From Hysterium pulicare CBS 123377 (taxonomy: Eukaryota; Ascomycota; Dothideomycetes; Hysteriales; Hysteriaceae): DNA of 64,000 nucleotides. Of the stretch, positions 10,707 through 22,924 are shown piece after piece (the first letter of the stretch is position 1; every line of letters begins with the position of its first letter). The stretch covers positions 62,001 to 126,000 of the forward strand of contig AJFK01000385.1 in the NCBI GenBank assembly GCA_000467715.1. Reading direction: 5' to 3'. The notes below the pieces were generated by a model. The model was given only the letters and a program-made list of their open reading frames with translations. It did no database searches and was not told where the DNA came from. Made by a program: the position numbers and the translations under genes.

Positions 10707-12230
10707 CTAGTTGGCACTAACTTGTTCGACTTCGACGTTGTTGAAGCCCTTTACTTTTCCGAATTCGCTATGAGCGAACTCTTCCAAGCTGAGACCTTTG
10801 GTCTTCCGGATTATGAAGAAAGTACCGATGGCTATGAGAGCGTCGGCGAGGCCCCAGAAGAGGAATATTCTCCAGTCGAAGTTGGTAATCATGCAGGGGA
10901 TGGCGGTTGAGTAGACGAAGTTGAAGAGCCATTGGGATGATACTCCTCAGCGATACCGGTTCTCGAACATTAATAGGGAAGATCCTATGGCATGTTAGTA
11001 AGCCCCACTTCCATTCCTATCATCAGGCTCACATTGACTTCCTCAGATACGTATCGCCACGACAAAGGACCCCAGCTGAAGTTATATACAACGACGAACC
11101 GGTATATCATCGCAACAGTAGTGATGCCGCTCGATTGTGTGTTACCCTTCTTCAGTTCCGGCATATTCTTAACTATAGCTGCTGTTACGATCTGGAATAT
11201 TGTTATGGCCGCGGCATTCCATAGCAGAACCTGTCGATGGCCCACACGTTCCGAAAGAATGAAGATGAGGAAGCCGCACGCAGCAACCTTCGCCACACCG
11301 AATATGGCCGTCAACAAGATATCTTCATCGCCTGTCCCTACGAGCAGGGCGAAGTATTGCGGTCCGAAAATCGAAAGCCGTGGCGCCCCTGCTATGCGGA
11401 GATGTGAGGACGGCGAAGGCAAGGAATATTCGCTTGAAGTTCTCCCGTTCGAAGAGTTCTATGTGGTCCATCAGTAAACAGGTCAATGCTGTGCTCTGTC
11501 TCAGACGTACCTTTGACTTGACACCCTCCTGTTTCCCGCTCCTCTATTTCCACGCCGGTACGGATCTCAGCCATTTCACCAACGGTATCCTGGAACTCGC
11601 CTGCGCAAACCCATTTCAGAGTCTTCTAGGTTTCTTGGTGGCGACCCTTTTTTGCAACCATCGAGTGGACTCCTTGAGTGTGAATATGCCAAGGCCGAGG
11701 ATCGCCGTGGGAATGGGCTGCAGACCGATGAAGATTTGCCATTGCTCGGACTTGTGGTTGGAGATTCGTTTGTTGACTGCAAAGTCGACCTAACATGAGC
11801 AGAAGATTCGCTGTCAGTATCTATCTCTCAACCTTGCTGTGGCTATCCGCTGTTGCGGAGTTAAGCGGGGGTGACATGAGAGAGCGACTCACCAATCGTC
11901 AACAGCAACTGGAAGAAGGAGCAGAGTTGCTTGTGAGGGTCTTTCGGAGTCATCTCGCTGTTGAACTTTGGCACAGCTACCGAGGCCGATCCCAAACCAA
12001 TACCTGCTGCTGGCATAGCAGGCGTTCATGGAGTGGGTGTCGATTGTCTGGATCAGGGCGCCGATGCAGAAGGTCGCCGAAGACAGCACCAGCAACTTTG
12101 TCCGACCGAGTCTATCTATGACGGGCCTGACGATGAAGCAAGCTGCGAAGGCTCCGGCTTGCTGCAGGCTCACAGCTAGAGAGTTGACTCGTGCTGCATG
12201 GTTAGTAGAGCAAGCGGTCGTCGCCCACAA
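10707..12230 (-). pseudogene. MFS sugar/quinate-type transporter, decayed
   Basis: Membrane carrier of the major facilitator sugar-porter family, read on the minus strand in pieces. The N-terminal piece (11889-12230) has PVIDRLGRTKLLVL, the D-R-x-G-R loop of the family. Near 11960-11880 the neighbouring frame gives FNSEMTPK and SFFQLL, so the frame shifts there. An intron probably lies at about 11795-11890 (GTGAGT to TTAG). A middle piece has FIGLQPIPTAILGLGIF (about 11700-11760). Then come WGPLSWRYVSEEV (10985-11422) and a C-terminal RKTKGLSLEE (10707-10892), the usual end of sugar transporters. The order is correct, but at least one frameshift and several stops remain after allowing for introns, so I judge it inactive. 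The substrate cannot be told. Confidence 0.75.
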
Positions 12231-12259
12231 AGCTCTTCAGCGTGAAGACGACTGCTAGG

Positions 12260-14611
12260 GGGTATTAGCCAGCCGGTAGGGGTTTGCGAGCTCGAGAGCT
12301 ACACGTACCCACGCTGACGAGGCCTGTCAACTCACGTTCTGTGGATGAAGGGAGTGTTGCTGTTGGTGAGAGGGTGAGAGGGTGAGGGGGTTGGAGTTGT
12401 TGAAGGAGCTCGAAACTTTGGAGGCCCGAGCTCCACTCCGCGTAGCAGGGGCAGGAGCTACCCACAGAGCTCCAACTCCTCGCACAGCTCCAAAGCCACC
12501 AGAGCGACGAGAAGGGGACATCCTGCTTGCATTCCGCTGTCATCGGAGGTCGCTAGCCATTCGGAGATTGCGAGCCCGAGAGCCTGCAAAGGGGCAGGCG
12601 GCGATCAGTCGGGACTGCTTCCAAGGCGTCTTCATCAACCTAGCCCTCAGGGTGCCGAGCGTCGAGTTGCGCATCTTGATGCGATTAGAAACGAGGTTTC
12701 GCAGCTTTGCAGCGGAATTCACAAGCTCTCCCACATCTAGGGTAGTAGGGTGCAAATGCATACCCAGAGTCGGGCAAGAATCATCACGCAACTTGAGACC
12801 TAGCTTGAGTGATTGGCACTAGACCAGGTAAGTACTTCCTCGTCTACAATACTAATTACGCAGTCTACAGATGGGTGCTTCCGCAAAATTCAACGCAACG
12901 GAGATACTATTGCCAACACCAAGCGCGGGGTGTGGGAAAGGACCAACGAGATAACGAGAATGCATCGCGGAAGCAAACTTGAGCAGGAGGGATATCGTGG
13001 TCAAACGGTAAGACGTCGTGCTCCCAGGCGGATGGCTTCCTGCGTCGAGATTGCCTGCAGGACCGGCATTTGACAGCTTCCCTACTACGGTGTAGGTTCG
13101 CGGGCACTACGACAGGTATTGAAGGTATTTTCATCGAGAAAGGCTGAGGTATTGACTGTTTAGGACGGATTCACAACTACTCTATCACCAAAAAGGGGGT
13201 TTCCTACTTTCTTCCACCTTCACGAGGTCCGACAATGAATTCCGCCTCGAGCGAAGAACCACAACCACAAACTCCAACCGCAATAGACGGACCACAACCC
13301 TCGAAACAACAACATATGCTCCAATCGGTGCGCATAGCGCAAAAACCGGCCCTCGAAGAACAAAACGAGAATCAATACCGAAACCTAACACCACGCTTCT
13401 CCCATTCTCATAATGGGCCCTTCAGAAGCGCCAAGTGGGATTTGGAGACCGGGGCCGGTGGGTAAAGCTCACGAGAAAGCTCTACAGAGCTTGTCGGGTT
13501 CGTACACAGAGATTCGGTATCCAGAGGACGGAGAAAAGGGATTTTGGATAACTACAACGGGTTTGGGCATTTCTTAGACACCTATGCCTGTTTGAATCTA
13601 CTTTGACTTTATTTTTGGTCTTCCTGCGGCAATTTGAGATATCAAGGTTTCCCGACATTGCCGAGTAGAAGTGAGTTGAGAGCCCGACCACAACTCACCT
13701 ACGGAGACTTCTTGAAAGTATTCACCAAATTCCCAGTTTTCGGCAGGACTTGAGGCTTTTCAGCTTTTCGCAGTGGTAACTACGAACAAACGGCCCCCCT
13801 CCCTCGTTGTCTTAGCGGACGACCTGAAATTCAGCGCTATCGCCGCCAAGCGGCGAAATTCGAACACCAGATCTTAATAAAATGAGTATATTTCTAGATA
13901 CTCGAAGCTTTGGAGGAATCTTGGAATGCCAAATCCTTGTAGATGGCGCCCGCGAGTAATCGAAATCAACGTTTCCATTTTTTTCGGCTTCGAAAGCAAC
14001 ACAGCAAACATCGCAACCCAAATTTCCGTTCTCAAGCAGCATAACCCTCGGCTTGCGTTTCTCACATACAAAGCCCACTCAACCGTAAACTCCTCCGTTA
14101 GAAACTCTCCTTCCGTTCTTCTTTCAGCCTCTCCTGGCCCTTTTACCATCCCTGCGAACCTGCCTTTTCCCCGGTTCTCCCTTTCCACATCCATGCCGAC
14201 CGTCTAACTCCTCCCAACTCACCATCCAGGGCCTCCGCTTCACAGATTTCCACGTAGTAGTGTGAACAAGGAAAGGGAAGATTCACGGCCTGGTTGGAGA
14301 AGGTAATAGCATTTCTGGACGTGCGAGATGAAATATGGGCAATGGGGAATCAGGAGTCGTTGCGGTGGCTCAATACCATAGCCGTGGGTTGAGGATGCCG
14401 TTTAAGCATAATTTCATCCACGTCCCAACGCCATGAATTGAGATATTAACGGTGCAAGTCCTCAACACTTTCGGAACATCATAAATCATGGTTCTATCCT
14501 TTACCTTACTCTTCTCCATCTCCTCCTCCTCTAAACTTCCCTCTGGTTACTCAAGACCTTAATCCCATACCTCTTAAACTCTTTCATACTGACCCCACTC
14601 CAATCACCTAC
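12260..14611. other. No gene supported
   Basis: Several frames of 60-146 codons overlap on both strands without recognisable motifs. One intron-like GTAAGT...ACTAAT...CTACAG signal lies at about 12827-12870 but no coding frame joins across it. Confidence 0.4.
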
Positions 14612-14844
14612 TCAAAAACTCCGTCCCAAACGCACTACTCCACGGCATATCGACCTGCCACGGCGCCGTCGCATCCAGCATACTCGGCACATGATGCGTG
14701 ATCGCCAGAATCTGCCTCTCTGGCTCTGCGGCATGACTGACACCCACAAACCGCCTATTAGCCTCGACTTCGGATTTCAGCCATTGGATGTCGGAGGAGT
14801 GTGCCTTATGGAGAGCCGTTTCATTACGAGATTACGGAACGAGA
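14612..14844 (-). pseudogene. C-terminal fragment of a calcineurin-like metallophosphoesterase
   Basis: A minus-strand frame ending at TGA 14612-14614 reads SSDIQWLKSEVEANRRF, then PERQILAITHHVPSM, then a short WSSAFGTEF end. The W-L-x-x-x-V ... R-x-I-L-x-I-T-H-H-x-P pattern is the C-terminal part of fungal metallophosphoesterase-like proteins, where the paired His residues bind metal. The catalytic N-terminal part is not found upstream; the frame meets a stop about 75 codons back. I read it as an orphan remnant. It has no visible partner genes. Confidence 0.5.
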
Positions 14845-16175
14845 TGTAGAGGGCCTATTAGTAGAGGAAAAAAGTACAGAAGAATGTAGGGTTCAAATCG
14901 AGTTAAATTGCTGATGGCATTTGCCGCCTTGCCGCCTGATAAGACCCAAAACTCGAATAGAGATAGGGCTGCAAGGACTTACGGTTTTTGAAAATGGGTA
15001 GAGAAGAAATATGCAAAGTGATCATGGAAACCCCGCAGGGGGGAATCTTGAAAATCGCTAACCTTAACTAGCTTAGCTCATATAGTGCTTATTCAACCTT
15101 TGTCCGGCGACGCACTTTTTCCGACTCCGTCATCACGTCGTTGCATTCATTCATTCACTTCAACAGATGGCAGGCTTTCACCCTTGCTTTCCATGCACTG
15201 CCCTTCCTCATGCACAATCACAATTGATGCATTAATAGTGGGCTACAATGTCATTCCCCACCTTACACGCTCAGACCGCCGCGCTTTTCTTCGGCTGAAG
15301 GAAAGGGTGCACGCTCCTTCGTGCAATCCTTTCCCACCAACTATCTCGATACTGTCTTCCTCCAATGAAGAGATTAATCTCTGGTCACAGTTGACTTCAT
15401 CAAAAATGCGTCACCATTCTCAGTGGATACGAAATGAAAAAAAAAGCGTTGAGATCACGGAGGCCCGAGTGGGTTGCTACCAACAAATATGAGAACGGCT
15501 ACCTTTCAAACAGAATATTACTCGCCCTCCAAGCTGTGAGATGTGGTGATTTTGCGCAAAGAGATCGCCCTGTTCCAGCCTCAGGCCCTCGATGCGGACC
15601 ATAGTAATACGGAGCAGTCATAAATTATTGACCCTTTTAGGCACGGATCCTATCAGGTACTCCAATCCATAATTGGACAGGTACATCTCCGTTGGTCATT
15701 TCCAGTGGTCCCAAGCTTCTGGGCGTGCATGCACGCTCCCAGGTTCATGGCTCCCACTGAAGTCCGAACCTGGTGGAGTTTTCAGTGCACCGTATCCACA
15801 TCAATGATGAAAGAGCTTTCGATTCTTTGTGCTCGAGACGTTCCGACCTCGTGTTTTGTTTCATCATCTCACCAATTTTAGTTTCTCACCGACGCGCAAA
15901 TAAAGTGGATGAACGAGCAGGTGAGGCCTACGAAGTGACCAAGTATTGCTGACCGTGGTGAAAGTTTAGGCTGGTACTGGAAGCAAGTACTCCACCATCA
16001 TTGGGCACCCACAATCTGGACTTGAACCTAACACCGGGAAGAGTGTGAATCCAGTTGCGCCAATACGAGGCGGAAAGATAAGGCTCTATTCCGAACGCAT
16101 CAAACCGACCAATTGATTGCCGTCCATTTTCCCCTCTGATCTCGTATATCATATCTCTTCGGCGAGGACATCAAT
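14845..16175. other. No gene supported
   Basis: A 135-codon plus frame (15085-15492) without a standard ATG and a 74-codon minus frame are the longest. Neither is recognised. Confidence 0.4.
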
Positions 16176-17247
16176 TTGGAACACTGTGAAACCCTCTGTC
16201 ATAACGTTCCAGATTGGGTTTTAATGATCAGCAAAATCCAGGATGCAGCGCTGAGACCGGTAGTGGCTCTTGAAATTCAACGGAACATCTGGACGGGGCA
16301 CCAAATACGCTCGCGGGGCCGTTCGTCTAGGCTTCCACGATGCGGCAGTATGGTCAACCTCAACTTCTTACGGAGGCGCTGACGGTAGCATCCTTCTCTC
16401 CGACGAAATGAGTCGCTCCGACAACAATGGTCTTTCGCCTGTCGCAGACCAGATGACTGCCTGGTACGGCAAATTTCACCAATACGGAGTGGGCATGGCC
16501 GATCTTATTCAGATGGGCGCCAACATTGCAACGGTCGTCTATCCACTTGGTCCGCGTCTCCGCTCCTTCATTGGTCGAAATGATAATTGACCAACAGGTC
16601 TCCTCCCGGACGTCAACGACTCCGCGGACAATTTGATCAATCTTTTCAAGGCCAAGACCATCGATACAACGGACGTGGTAGCTCTCCTAGGGGCGCACAC
16701 TACGATTCAGCACCATTTCGTCAACACCACTCGCGATGGAGATCATCAGGATTCCACGCCAGGAGAGTGGGACGTCGCATTCTACGGTCAAACGACGAAA
16801 AGCGTGCCACCACGGATCTTCAAGTTCCCAAGCGATGTCAAGCTATCTCAAGACTCCCAAACGAAACCTGATTGGACGAAGTCTACCGGAAATCAAGGGA
16901 GATGGAATGCGGTAAGCGCTGGCTTCCTCAAACTAACTTCCTAGTGTATAGGCTGACCTTTCGATTCCCAGGTACACTCGCAGGCATACACGAGACTCAG
17001 CTTACTCGGCGTGAATAATACAAACGATTTGAAGGAGTGTACCAAAGTTCTTCCGCCGGCGCGAACCTCGTTCGTGAGCCAGGATCAGGCTGTCTTGGAT
17101 CTGTGGTTGCAGGGTCAATTTGATCGGCTAAATAACTTTGTGGATGAGGCTCAGATGCTCACGGGGCTCACTGGGACTACTTGCGTTAATGGTTTTTTAT
17201 TAATAGTAGAAATGATTCCTGACTTCCTATCTCATAGTATCCATTAG
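16176..17247 (+). pseudogene. Class II haem peroxidase (AA2, lignin-peroxidase-like), interrupted
   Basis: The family oxidises aromatic substrates with hydrogen peroxide outside the cell. The frame from 16270 shows the distal haem pocket RLGFHDAAVW, the calcium-site region GGADGSILLS, then ADLIQMGANIATVVYPLGPR and, after 16600, the proximal-His segment VALLGAHTTIQHHFVN. The C-terminal exon follows a 60-nt intron at 16912-16971. An in-frame TGA at 16588-16590 splits the two halves where relatives continue straight into GLLPDVNDSAD. The N-terminal signal peptide exon is missing or in another frame (possible piece 16176-16270). The catalytic residues are intact in the readable parts. This is probably a recent pseudogene, although only one stop is certain. 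Confidence 0.75.
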
Positions 17248-17630
17248 ATATCTTGAAACGCTATAGAACGTTCCAGGAAGGAAACCCGCCCATGAGCCAT
17301 GGGACGAGCGCCAAGATCAACCAGGAACGATAAAAGCTTATTCAGATGTCCTGTATTCATATAGATAGAGAGAATATTAGTAGATCGAAGACGTTCATCT
17401 TTCCGATCCCTACCTGAACAGTATGCAAATCTGGTCTCCTTTTTCACAGGCCCCGGGTACACATTCGGAGTAGCCGTCCTTTTACACAAAACGAACGGCC
17501 TATGGGAACATAGATACATCTAGTTCCCATCTGTATCACTAGTTTCCATCCTACTACTCTTGATATTGTGATATGAGGCCGTAGGGAAAGTGTTTCAGGT
17601 TACAACTACTATATTTACAACTATAATCTA

Positions 17631-18743
17631 CTAGAAGTACTGTTCTACTGTATCCGCAAAAGCCTGCTCCAGCCACTCAAGCAGCGGTTCTATCACCGAC
17701 GCCAGCTCATCACTACTCATCATTTCCATTTGCTTGATCTTAACCTCGTCCTCCCCAAACCATTGCTCTAGCTCCGTCTCCAGGGTATCCGCCATGAAGT
17801 CATGCAGCTGCCTCTCATCGTATTCATCCTCCGCATTACTCAGCAGCCCTAACACCTCCGCGAACCCCTCATCAGTAGGCTCTTTTTCCGCTACACGCTG
17901 TTTCAGACCCTCTACTTCCTCCCTAGACTCTTGTAGGCGCTGGGGGTACATAGATCGGTGATTCCCTAGCGCCAAACGGGAAACTTCCACCTCTTTAACT
18001 ACATTATCTTCGAACTCGGGGAAAGGAGAAAGGGTTCGGAAGCCTATCTGTGGAGCGGTAGGATCCAGCACCCATTGTTCGCCGTTTTCGAGGGTGATGA
18101 CGAAGACATAGTGGCTCGTATGGTCGGAATTAGGAGATTCGGCGCAATTTGCAAACGTTATCTTTAGTTTGGGTCTCACGTGAAACTCGGCCTCTTCTAC
18201 TCTCTCGATGTATTCTATTTCCGGTTAGCTTTGACTATAAATGCTACGTATGAAGAGATCTATCTTACTCGCGAGCCTTCCGCTACAGACTTTCTTGACC
18301 ATAGCAGCCATGACCGCGATTGCCGTTTCACATTGCAGATGATTCACAATTGCCAGTAGATGTTCTGCTTCAATGCTCTCCGGAAACTCTCGCTTCACCC
18401 ATGGCTCCATCATGCTATCCCAATCCAGCTCAACTATGAGTTCGGTGCCATGCATGGCGCTTGCAACGGCTGGCCAGCGTGAGAATCTGCGGATGTAGGC
18501 GTGCCAGACTTTGTCGATGACGAAGCTCCAGCGTGAGAGTAGGATTCTGGCCCACCGGGTTTCACATTCTTCTTTATGTGCGGCGAGATTCGCTTGCTGG
18601 CAGTCGGGAGTGCAGTAGTAGGTGGGTTCTGTAGGTGAAGTGGAATCGTAGCTGGGTGCTTCGGAGCAGCTGCAAGCGGCTGTTGCGGGCTGACTGCAGA
18701 CGACGCAACGAGGGCTGACTTGTGAAGGTGACTCCGATGCCAT
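17631..18743 (-). CDS. MYND zinc-finger / Cys-His-Asp family protein, copy 4
   Basis: Two exons (18743-18269 and 18214-17631) with a 54-nt phase-1 intron give 352 residues. I start at the ATG at 18743 because it lies just before the finger; the frame is open further upstream. The MYND finger is complete: C13, C16, C24, C26, Y-C44, C48, H56, C60. MYND fingers bind proline-rich partner proteins. The core then has Cys138 (LQCETAIAV), His193 (SHYVFVITL) and Asp209 (QWVLDPTAPQIGF). The C-terminal part is acidic and helical. The Cys-His-Asp order and the W-V-L-D-P-T motif recall transglutaminase-like domains, which is inference. The gene is intact and is the best reference copy in the window. Confidence 0.85.
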
Positions 18744-19208
18744 TGTGATTGAAGGTGGTGATTTGGTCGGAGGTGGAGAGATGGACTTGGTTGAAAGCGT
18801 AGTGGGGAGACTGTGGTGTTGAGCGTAGGTGTTGTTGTGGTGGTGGTTCCCTAGGCTCCGACTGTCTACTCCTTTCATGCCCATGAGCTCACAATGGTGA
18901 TGCGTCTGCCCCCACCAAACATTATGCCAGCTGTCTTCACAGACAACCTGAACTCGGCGAAGCGCACACATCCACTCCGGCTCTTAGAAAATCTGAACAT
19001 CTGTACGGTTTCGTATGTTTGACCTGTCAGTTTGGTGAGGTGCGAAATGTTCCAGCATGTGGGCTCCCACATCGTAATTTGCACTTTGGATCGCATTACA
19101 AGGCCGTCCAGCGGTCATTGCCATGGCAGGAAATGCTTACGGCTCTTCAATTGGTCCACTAGCACCTACGCAAAGAGCTTGTAACCAAAGAATGGATTCG
19201 CTTCTGGG

Positions 19209-19800
19209 TCAGTTCGGCATACACCACCATCCTTTTCGGCCTTTGAGTCGGGCTGTGATATCTCGCGGATCTCCGCCTATATGCGGAGTAAAGGTATAGA
19301 CAAGCTGTGAGAACTCTTTATACTTAGCTTGATGAAGCCAGCTATGCATGTCTACACCGGAGAGATAAAGGTAACACGTCCCGGAGACTGTTTTCATGAC
19401 CACATGATAGGACAAGTCGTTATGTTCAGGCACTTCCCGTCCTGTTGTTGTCCCATGACGACGAAATTGCCTTGCAAGGGGGAGAGAGTGTACTCCGCCA
19501 TCTTCGAATCGAGGCCTGATGCATGGAGGATCAGCTGATCCATCTCCGCTGGGTTCATCAATTCTGGATAGTAAAATGGTTTTGACGGGAGTGGTTCCTT
19601 CTGGCCATCCATATTGACAGCGGGAACCATTCGTCAATATCCTGACATAATGCTTCATCTAGGACATGGCCATAAGAGTCGTACGTTTTGAGTTCTCGCG
19701 GTTTAGGTCCTCTATAACTCCTTTTTCATGGATCTGCATTCCCCGGACACGTATTGCTTGGATGGAAGCTTCCATGAGTCTTACTGACATACCTATATCT
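19209..19800 (-). pseudogene. Possible sixth, heavily decayed family member
   Basis: A minus-strand frame (19658-19209) contains SRCQYGWPEGTTPVKTIL, which lines up with SHYQYNWPNGTETLKSFL of copy 5 just after its catalytic-type Asp. The residues before it do not match well and the frame has a stop immediately upstream. The similarity is short and judged by eye, so this may be chance. Confidence 0.3.
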
Positions 19801-21750
19801 CAATTAGTAAGTTCTTTCTCAAGTATGAACGCAAAAGCCAGATGTTTAGTATCAAAGACCCTCATAGGAGCCAAATACTTTGCGAAGTTGTTGCCTTTTT
19901 TATACATCACGGCTCGCTCCTATCATAAGGTCATTCCTTTCGGCTGATGGGGTTCCGCCCATCAATCTATCGAGCCTTTTTGCTTATAGTCTTAACACGT
20001 TATCACTCTCATTGGAATCGTCGACCCAGGTGTTGCAAATCTTTCTGAGGTTGGTCAAAAACACTTGCTCCACAACGTTCCGAGCAAAAGAGTCATCTTT
20101 GGAGTAGTATATTGGCACACAGCAGACCGTACTGTAGTAATTGTTCTTGTAGGTGTTTCTTCTACATTGCCCAATCGCAGCTCGGAATATCTCTGTTATG
20201 GGTTCTTGGAGGCAGCTTCCTGGGAAAGATCTCGACAATGGACAGCATGAGAGGTCTTGCTTGGAACAACAGTCGATCTGACATAGATGAGACGATTCAG
20301 TCATGCTGCGTATGACCCGTTACTTGAATGACAGCTGATTGCTCTCTGAGCAGGGTGTTACCGATCTTGAGATCGCAGACACCGGACTAGGTGAGAGCCG
20401 AGTACGATAACGATAGCGTTCAGATCATCAAGCGAGGAAAATGGCTGGTGCCTTTACTGAGCAGATGATCCTTTTAATAATGCTGGGTTTCCTCAACGTA
20501 CCGTATGATCAGACATGGTAACAAACGCATGGGTAGGCAATCCATGTAAACATAAACCATGTTCTCACGGACCCTGGAGAATACCTGGACTATCAAAAAC
20601 TAATTTTCCGCCTCCCATCCGTAAGAGTATCCGTCAGGCATGATGAGGATTTAGAGCGCTGTGAGGCTGCTCGAGTGACTGGTCGCACTGAACCTGGACC
20701 CATTCAATTGGGTGTTGGATGGTTATCAAAAGGTACCAAACACAAGACAAGGTCTCGGATCATCTGGTTACTTCCATCAATTTCATGGAGCTCCCGGCAA
20801 ATTATCTGTGGTCAGCGGAATGCCAGATTTGCCAAAAGAGACTTCGCCAGCAATTGGACTATGAGCGATCGAATGCCGTCGGAATCGGAAGCGTGATCGT
20901 TGCGCACAGTCAGGACATGATACATGTTCATGAGGTGGACGGCTATGCTCAGAATCTCTATGCATTTCATTTTCTCCTTTCGCGAGTCCAGGATGGCTGC
21001 TTTCCGAAATCATTGGCTGCTACCCGTACGATCAACTATTGTAGATGAGGCGTGCGCATCGTCTTCGTGGCTGCTTCCACACGGTGGGTATGATATATCC
21101 TGCTGGAGTCATCGCATTTCTTTGGGGTTTGGACGTTATGGTACTTTCGTATCCTCGGCGGCTTTACGAAATCTGTTTCAAATAAGTTGAAAGAAGCATC
21201 CTTCGTATGGTTTCCAATTACCTTGCAGTACAAAAGTAAAGATAGGCTCTGCCGTATCACCGCTATAGCATAGCCCCTTCATAATGTCGCTGCGACCATC
21301 GCCAATCTTGGCAGGTAGTTGTTGGGAAGTGGAGTGTAGGTTGTATGCGAACTGTTCTGCATGAGTGAAGTTTGCTTTGAGCTGTTTGATTCTTTATGGG
21401 TAGGTGTACTTTTGTTTGGCGACATAACGCGCAGGATACCGAACATCTTCCAAAGCTAGGCATGCAATCTGGTACGTTGTTTTCTCCTGGCCTTGGTAAC
21501 AGTATCGGTTTGTTCACAAGGCCATTGCCATCATCCTGTTTCGAGCCAATATCTTCGAGCATGTCACCGAGGAGGAGGAAACTTAGCAGCGGCTTGCAGT
21601 GGACAGTCGCAGATTCAATGCGGTCGTGGATCTGGTATGGAAGTAGGAATTGAAGGACATTGCGAGAATGAAATGAATCGTACAGATGTCGGTTGATGCA
21701 ATTACTGCTGAGCCGGTCCAATAATAAGGTATAGGGTGCTGACTGGGATA
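19801..21750. other. No gene supported
   Basis: Frames of 60-194 codons occur on both strands (longest: minus 21847-21263) without recognised motifs. A protein-like minus stretch near 20110-19984 may be a remnant linked to the decayed family copy. Confidence 0.35.
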
Positions 21751-22291
21751 ATGGAAGCTGTTGCTGCTGCCGGCTTCGGCGAAGGCACAGCTCAAAATGT
21801 GCATCTAGCCGAAGCTCGCGGGCCGGAGATGAATGTTTCTTTTGCACAAGCGCCGCACGTCACAGCCCCTCCAGAGTCTGAAAGACGTCTATTAACCCCC
21901 CCTTCAATCTGAGGGCGTATACGAACCTGAGCATAACTGTGGAGGAAATACATGTTTACGAACAGTCTTGAACAGCCTCCGTCATTTTGCACAGTGGAGT
22001 GGTAAGATCTTGACATGTTTTTCTGCATGTACCAGAACGTTTCTGGCTGACATTTACAACCTAGATATCTACTACCTCACACCGACAAATCCATTCATCC
22101 CCTACGAGCAGATTCAGCGAAACCTTAACCCTTATTCTCTTTGCCTAGCGTAAGCTACCATCCTATTCAAGACACATTTGGCTTGTGGGCTGATTCATAG
22201 TTTTAGAATCGAATCCGTCATCGCTGAGCAGCCCAATCGAACCTACTCTACAAAAGGTTTCCGGATAAACGCAGCACTCGATCCTAAATAG
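21751..22291 (+). CDS. Candidate small spliced gene, unrecognised, with a frame break at a C7 run
   Basis: From ATG 21751 the frame reads MEAVAAAGFGEGTAQNVHL and onward in ordinary protein composition up to a run of seven C at about 21896-21902. Past it the next frame continues (SEGVYEPEHNCGGNTCL). Two introns then fit perfectly: 22002-22064 (phase 1, GTAAGA, CTGAC) and 22150-22206 (phase 2, GTAAGC, CTGAT), giving IYYLTPTNPFIPYEQ, then SVIAEQPNRTYSTK and a stop at 22289-22291. Correct phases at both junctions argue that the 3' half is real. The C7 break may be a frameshift mutation, a sequencing error, or a sign that the start lies elsewhere. I do not recognise the protein. Confidence 0.42.
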
Positions 22292-22327
22292 CTCAAACGA
22301 GAGCACCCTCTTCTATCTACGTCCACA

Positions 22328-22924
22328 ATGTCAAACGCGCTGACAACGCCAGCAGCCGTAGCTCCCGGTACGTCATTCAATGACCAGATTGACCTCCGAA
22401 AATTAACCTTCATGCTAGAAAAAGGCATACTGGTTCTTTACGGTAGCGGAGCATCGGTCCGCTTAATATCAGTATCCAACACCGTCTTGGCCACGACTGT
22501 CCCGGCCACCTACAATGCCTATATCAAAGCTGCAGTGCTACGCTACAACCTCCCCGCCGATATACTCGCCCCATATATTGTGGCCTGGATGAACAATGGT
22601 TTCTTCCGTCTCATAGAACCAATCAGAGAATATTCATTGAATCTTTTGACACTCATATACGGCGCCTCAAGGTCCTGGGGCATTGTGGGTTTCGAGAATG
22701 CGTGCTTGAACGAATTGGACCGTTTGCATCAAGGAGAACGACTGATTCCCGGACTCCTAGGACGGTCGGTAGCCTTTATGACTCTACAGAATGTACATGA
22801 TACCCATTATTTGCTACCGTACACGCGTCGCCTCGCCGCTGGGGATGTCGTTTCGAGACTTTGCGACTATCATAATCATCCTACTCCGGCTCACCGAGCA
22901 CAATGTCTGTCCCGTCATCTTTGA
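22328..22924 (+). CDS. Hypothetical protein, possibly BTB/POZ-like
   Basis: A single exon of 198 codons starts only 37 bases after the preceding gene, with a good context (CCACAATGTC). The sequence moves from ILVLYGSGASVRLISVSNTVL through YNLPADILAPYIVAWMNNGFF to LLTLIYGASRSWGIVGFENAC. A strand-like start, a short alpha/beta middle and a helix with L-L-x-L-Y-x-x-x...F-x-N-A are how fungal BTB-domain proteins usually end their domain, so a diverged BTB fold is a reasonable guess. Such proteins mediate dimerisation or recruit cullin-3. No other domain fits in this length. The C-terminal end may be truncated, because a second frame stays open across it to about 23000. Confidence 0.5.
   Translation: MSNALTTPAAVAPGTSFNDQIDLRKLTFMLEKGILVLYGSGASVRLISVSNTVLATTVPATYNAYIKAAVLRYNLPADILAPYIVAWMNNGFFRLIEPIREYSLNLLTLIYGASRSWGIVGFENACLNELDRLHQGERLIPGLLGRSVAFMTLQNVHDTHYLLPYTRRLAAGDVVSRLCDYHNHPTPAHRAQCLSRHL

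Noticed and set aside
12827-12870. Intron-like GTAAGT...CTACAG signal
   Set aside because: No frame continues sensibly across the junction.
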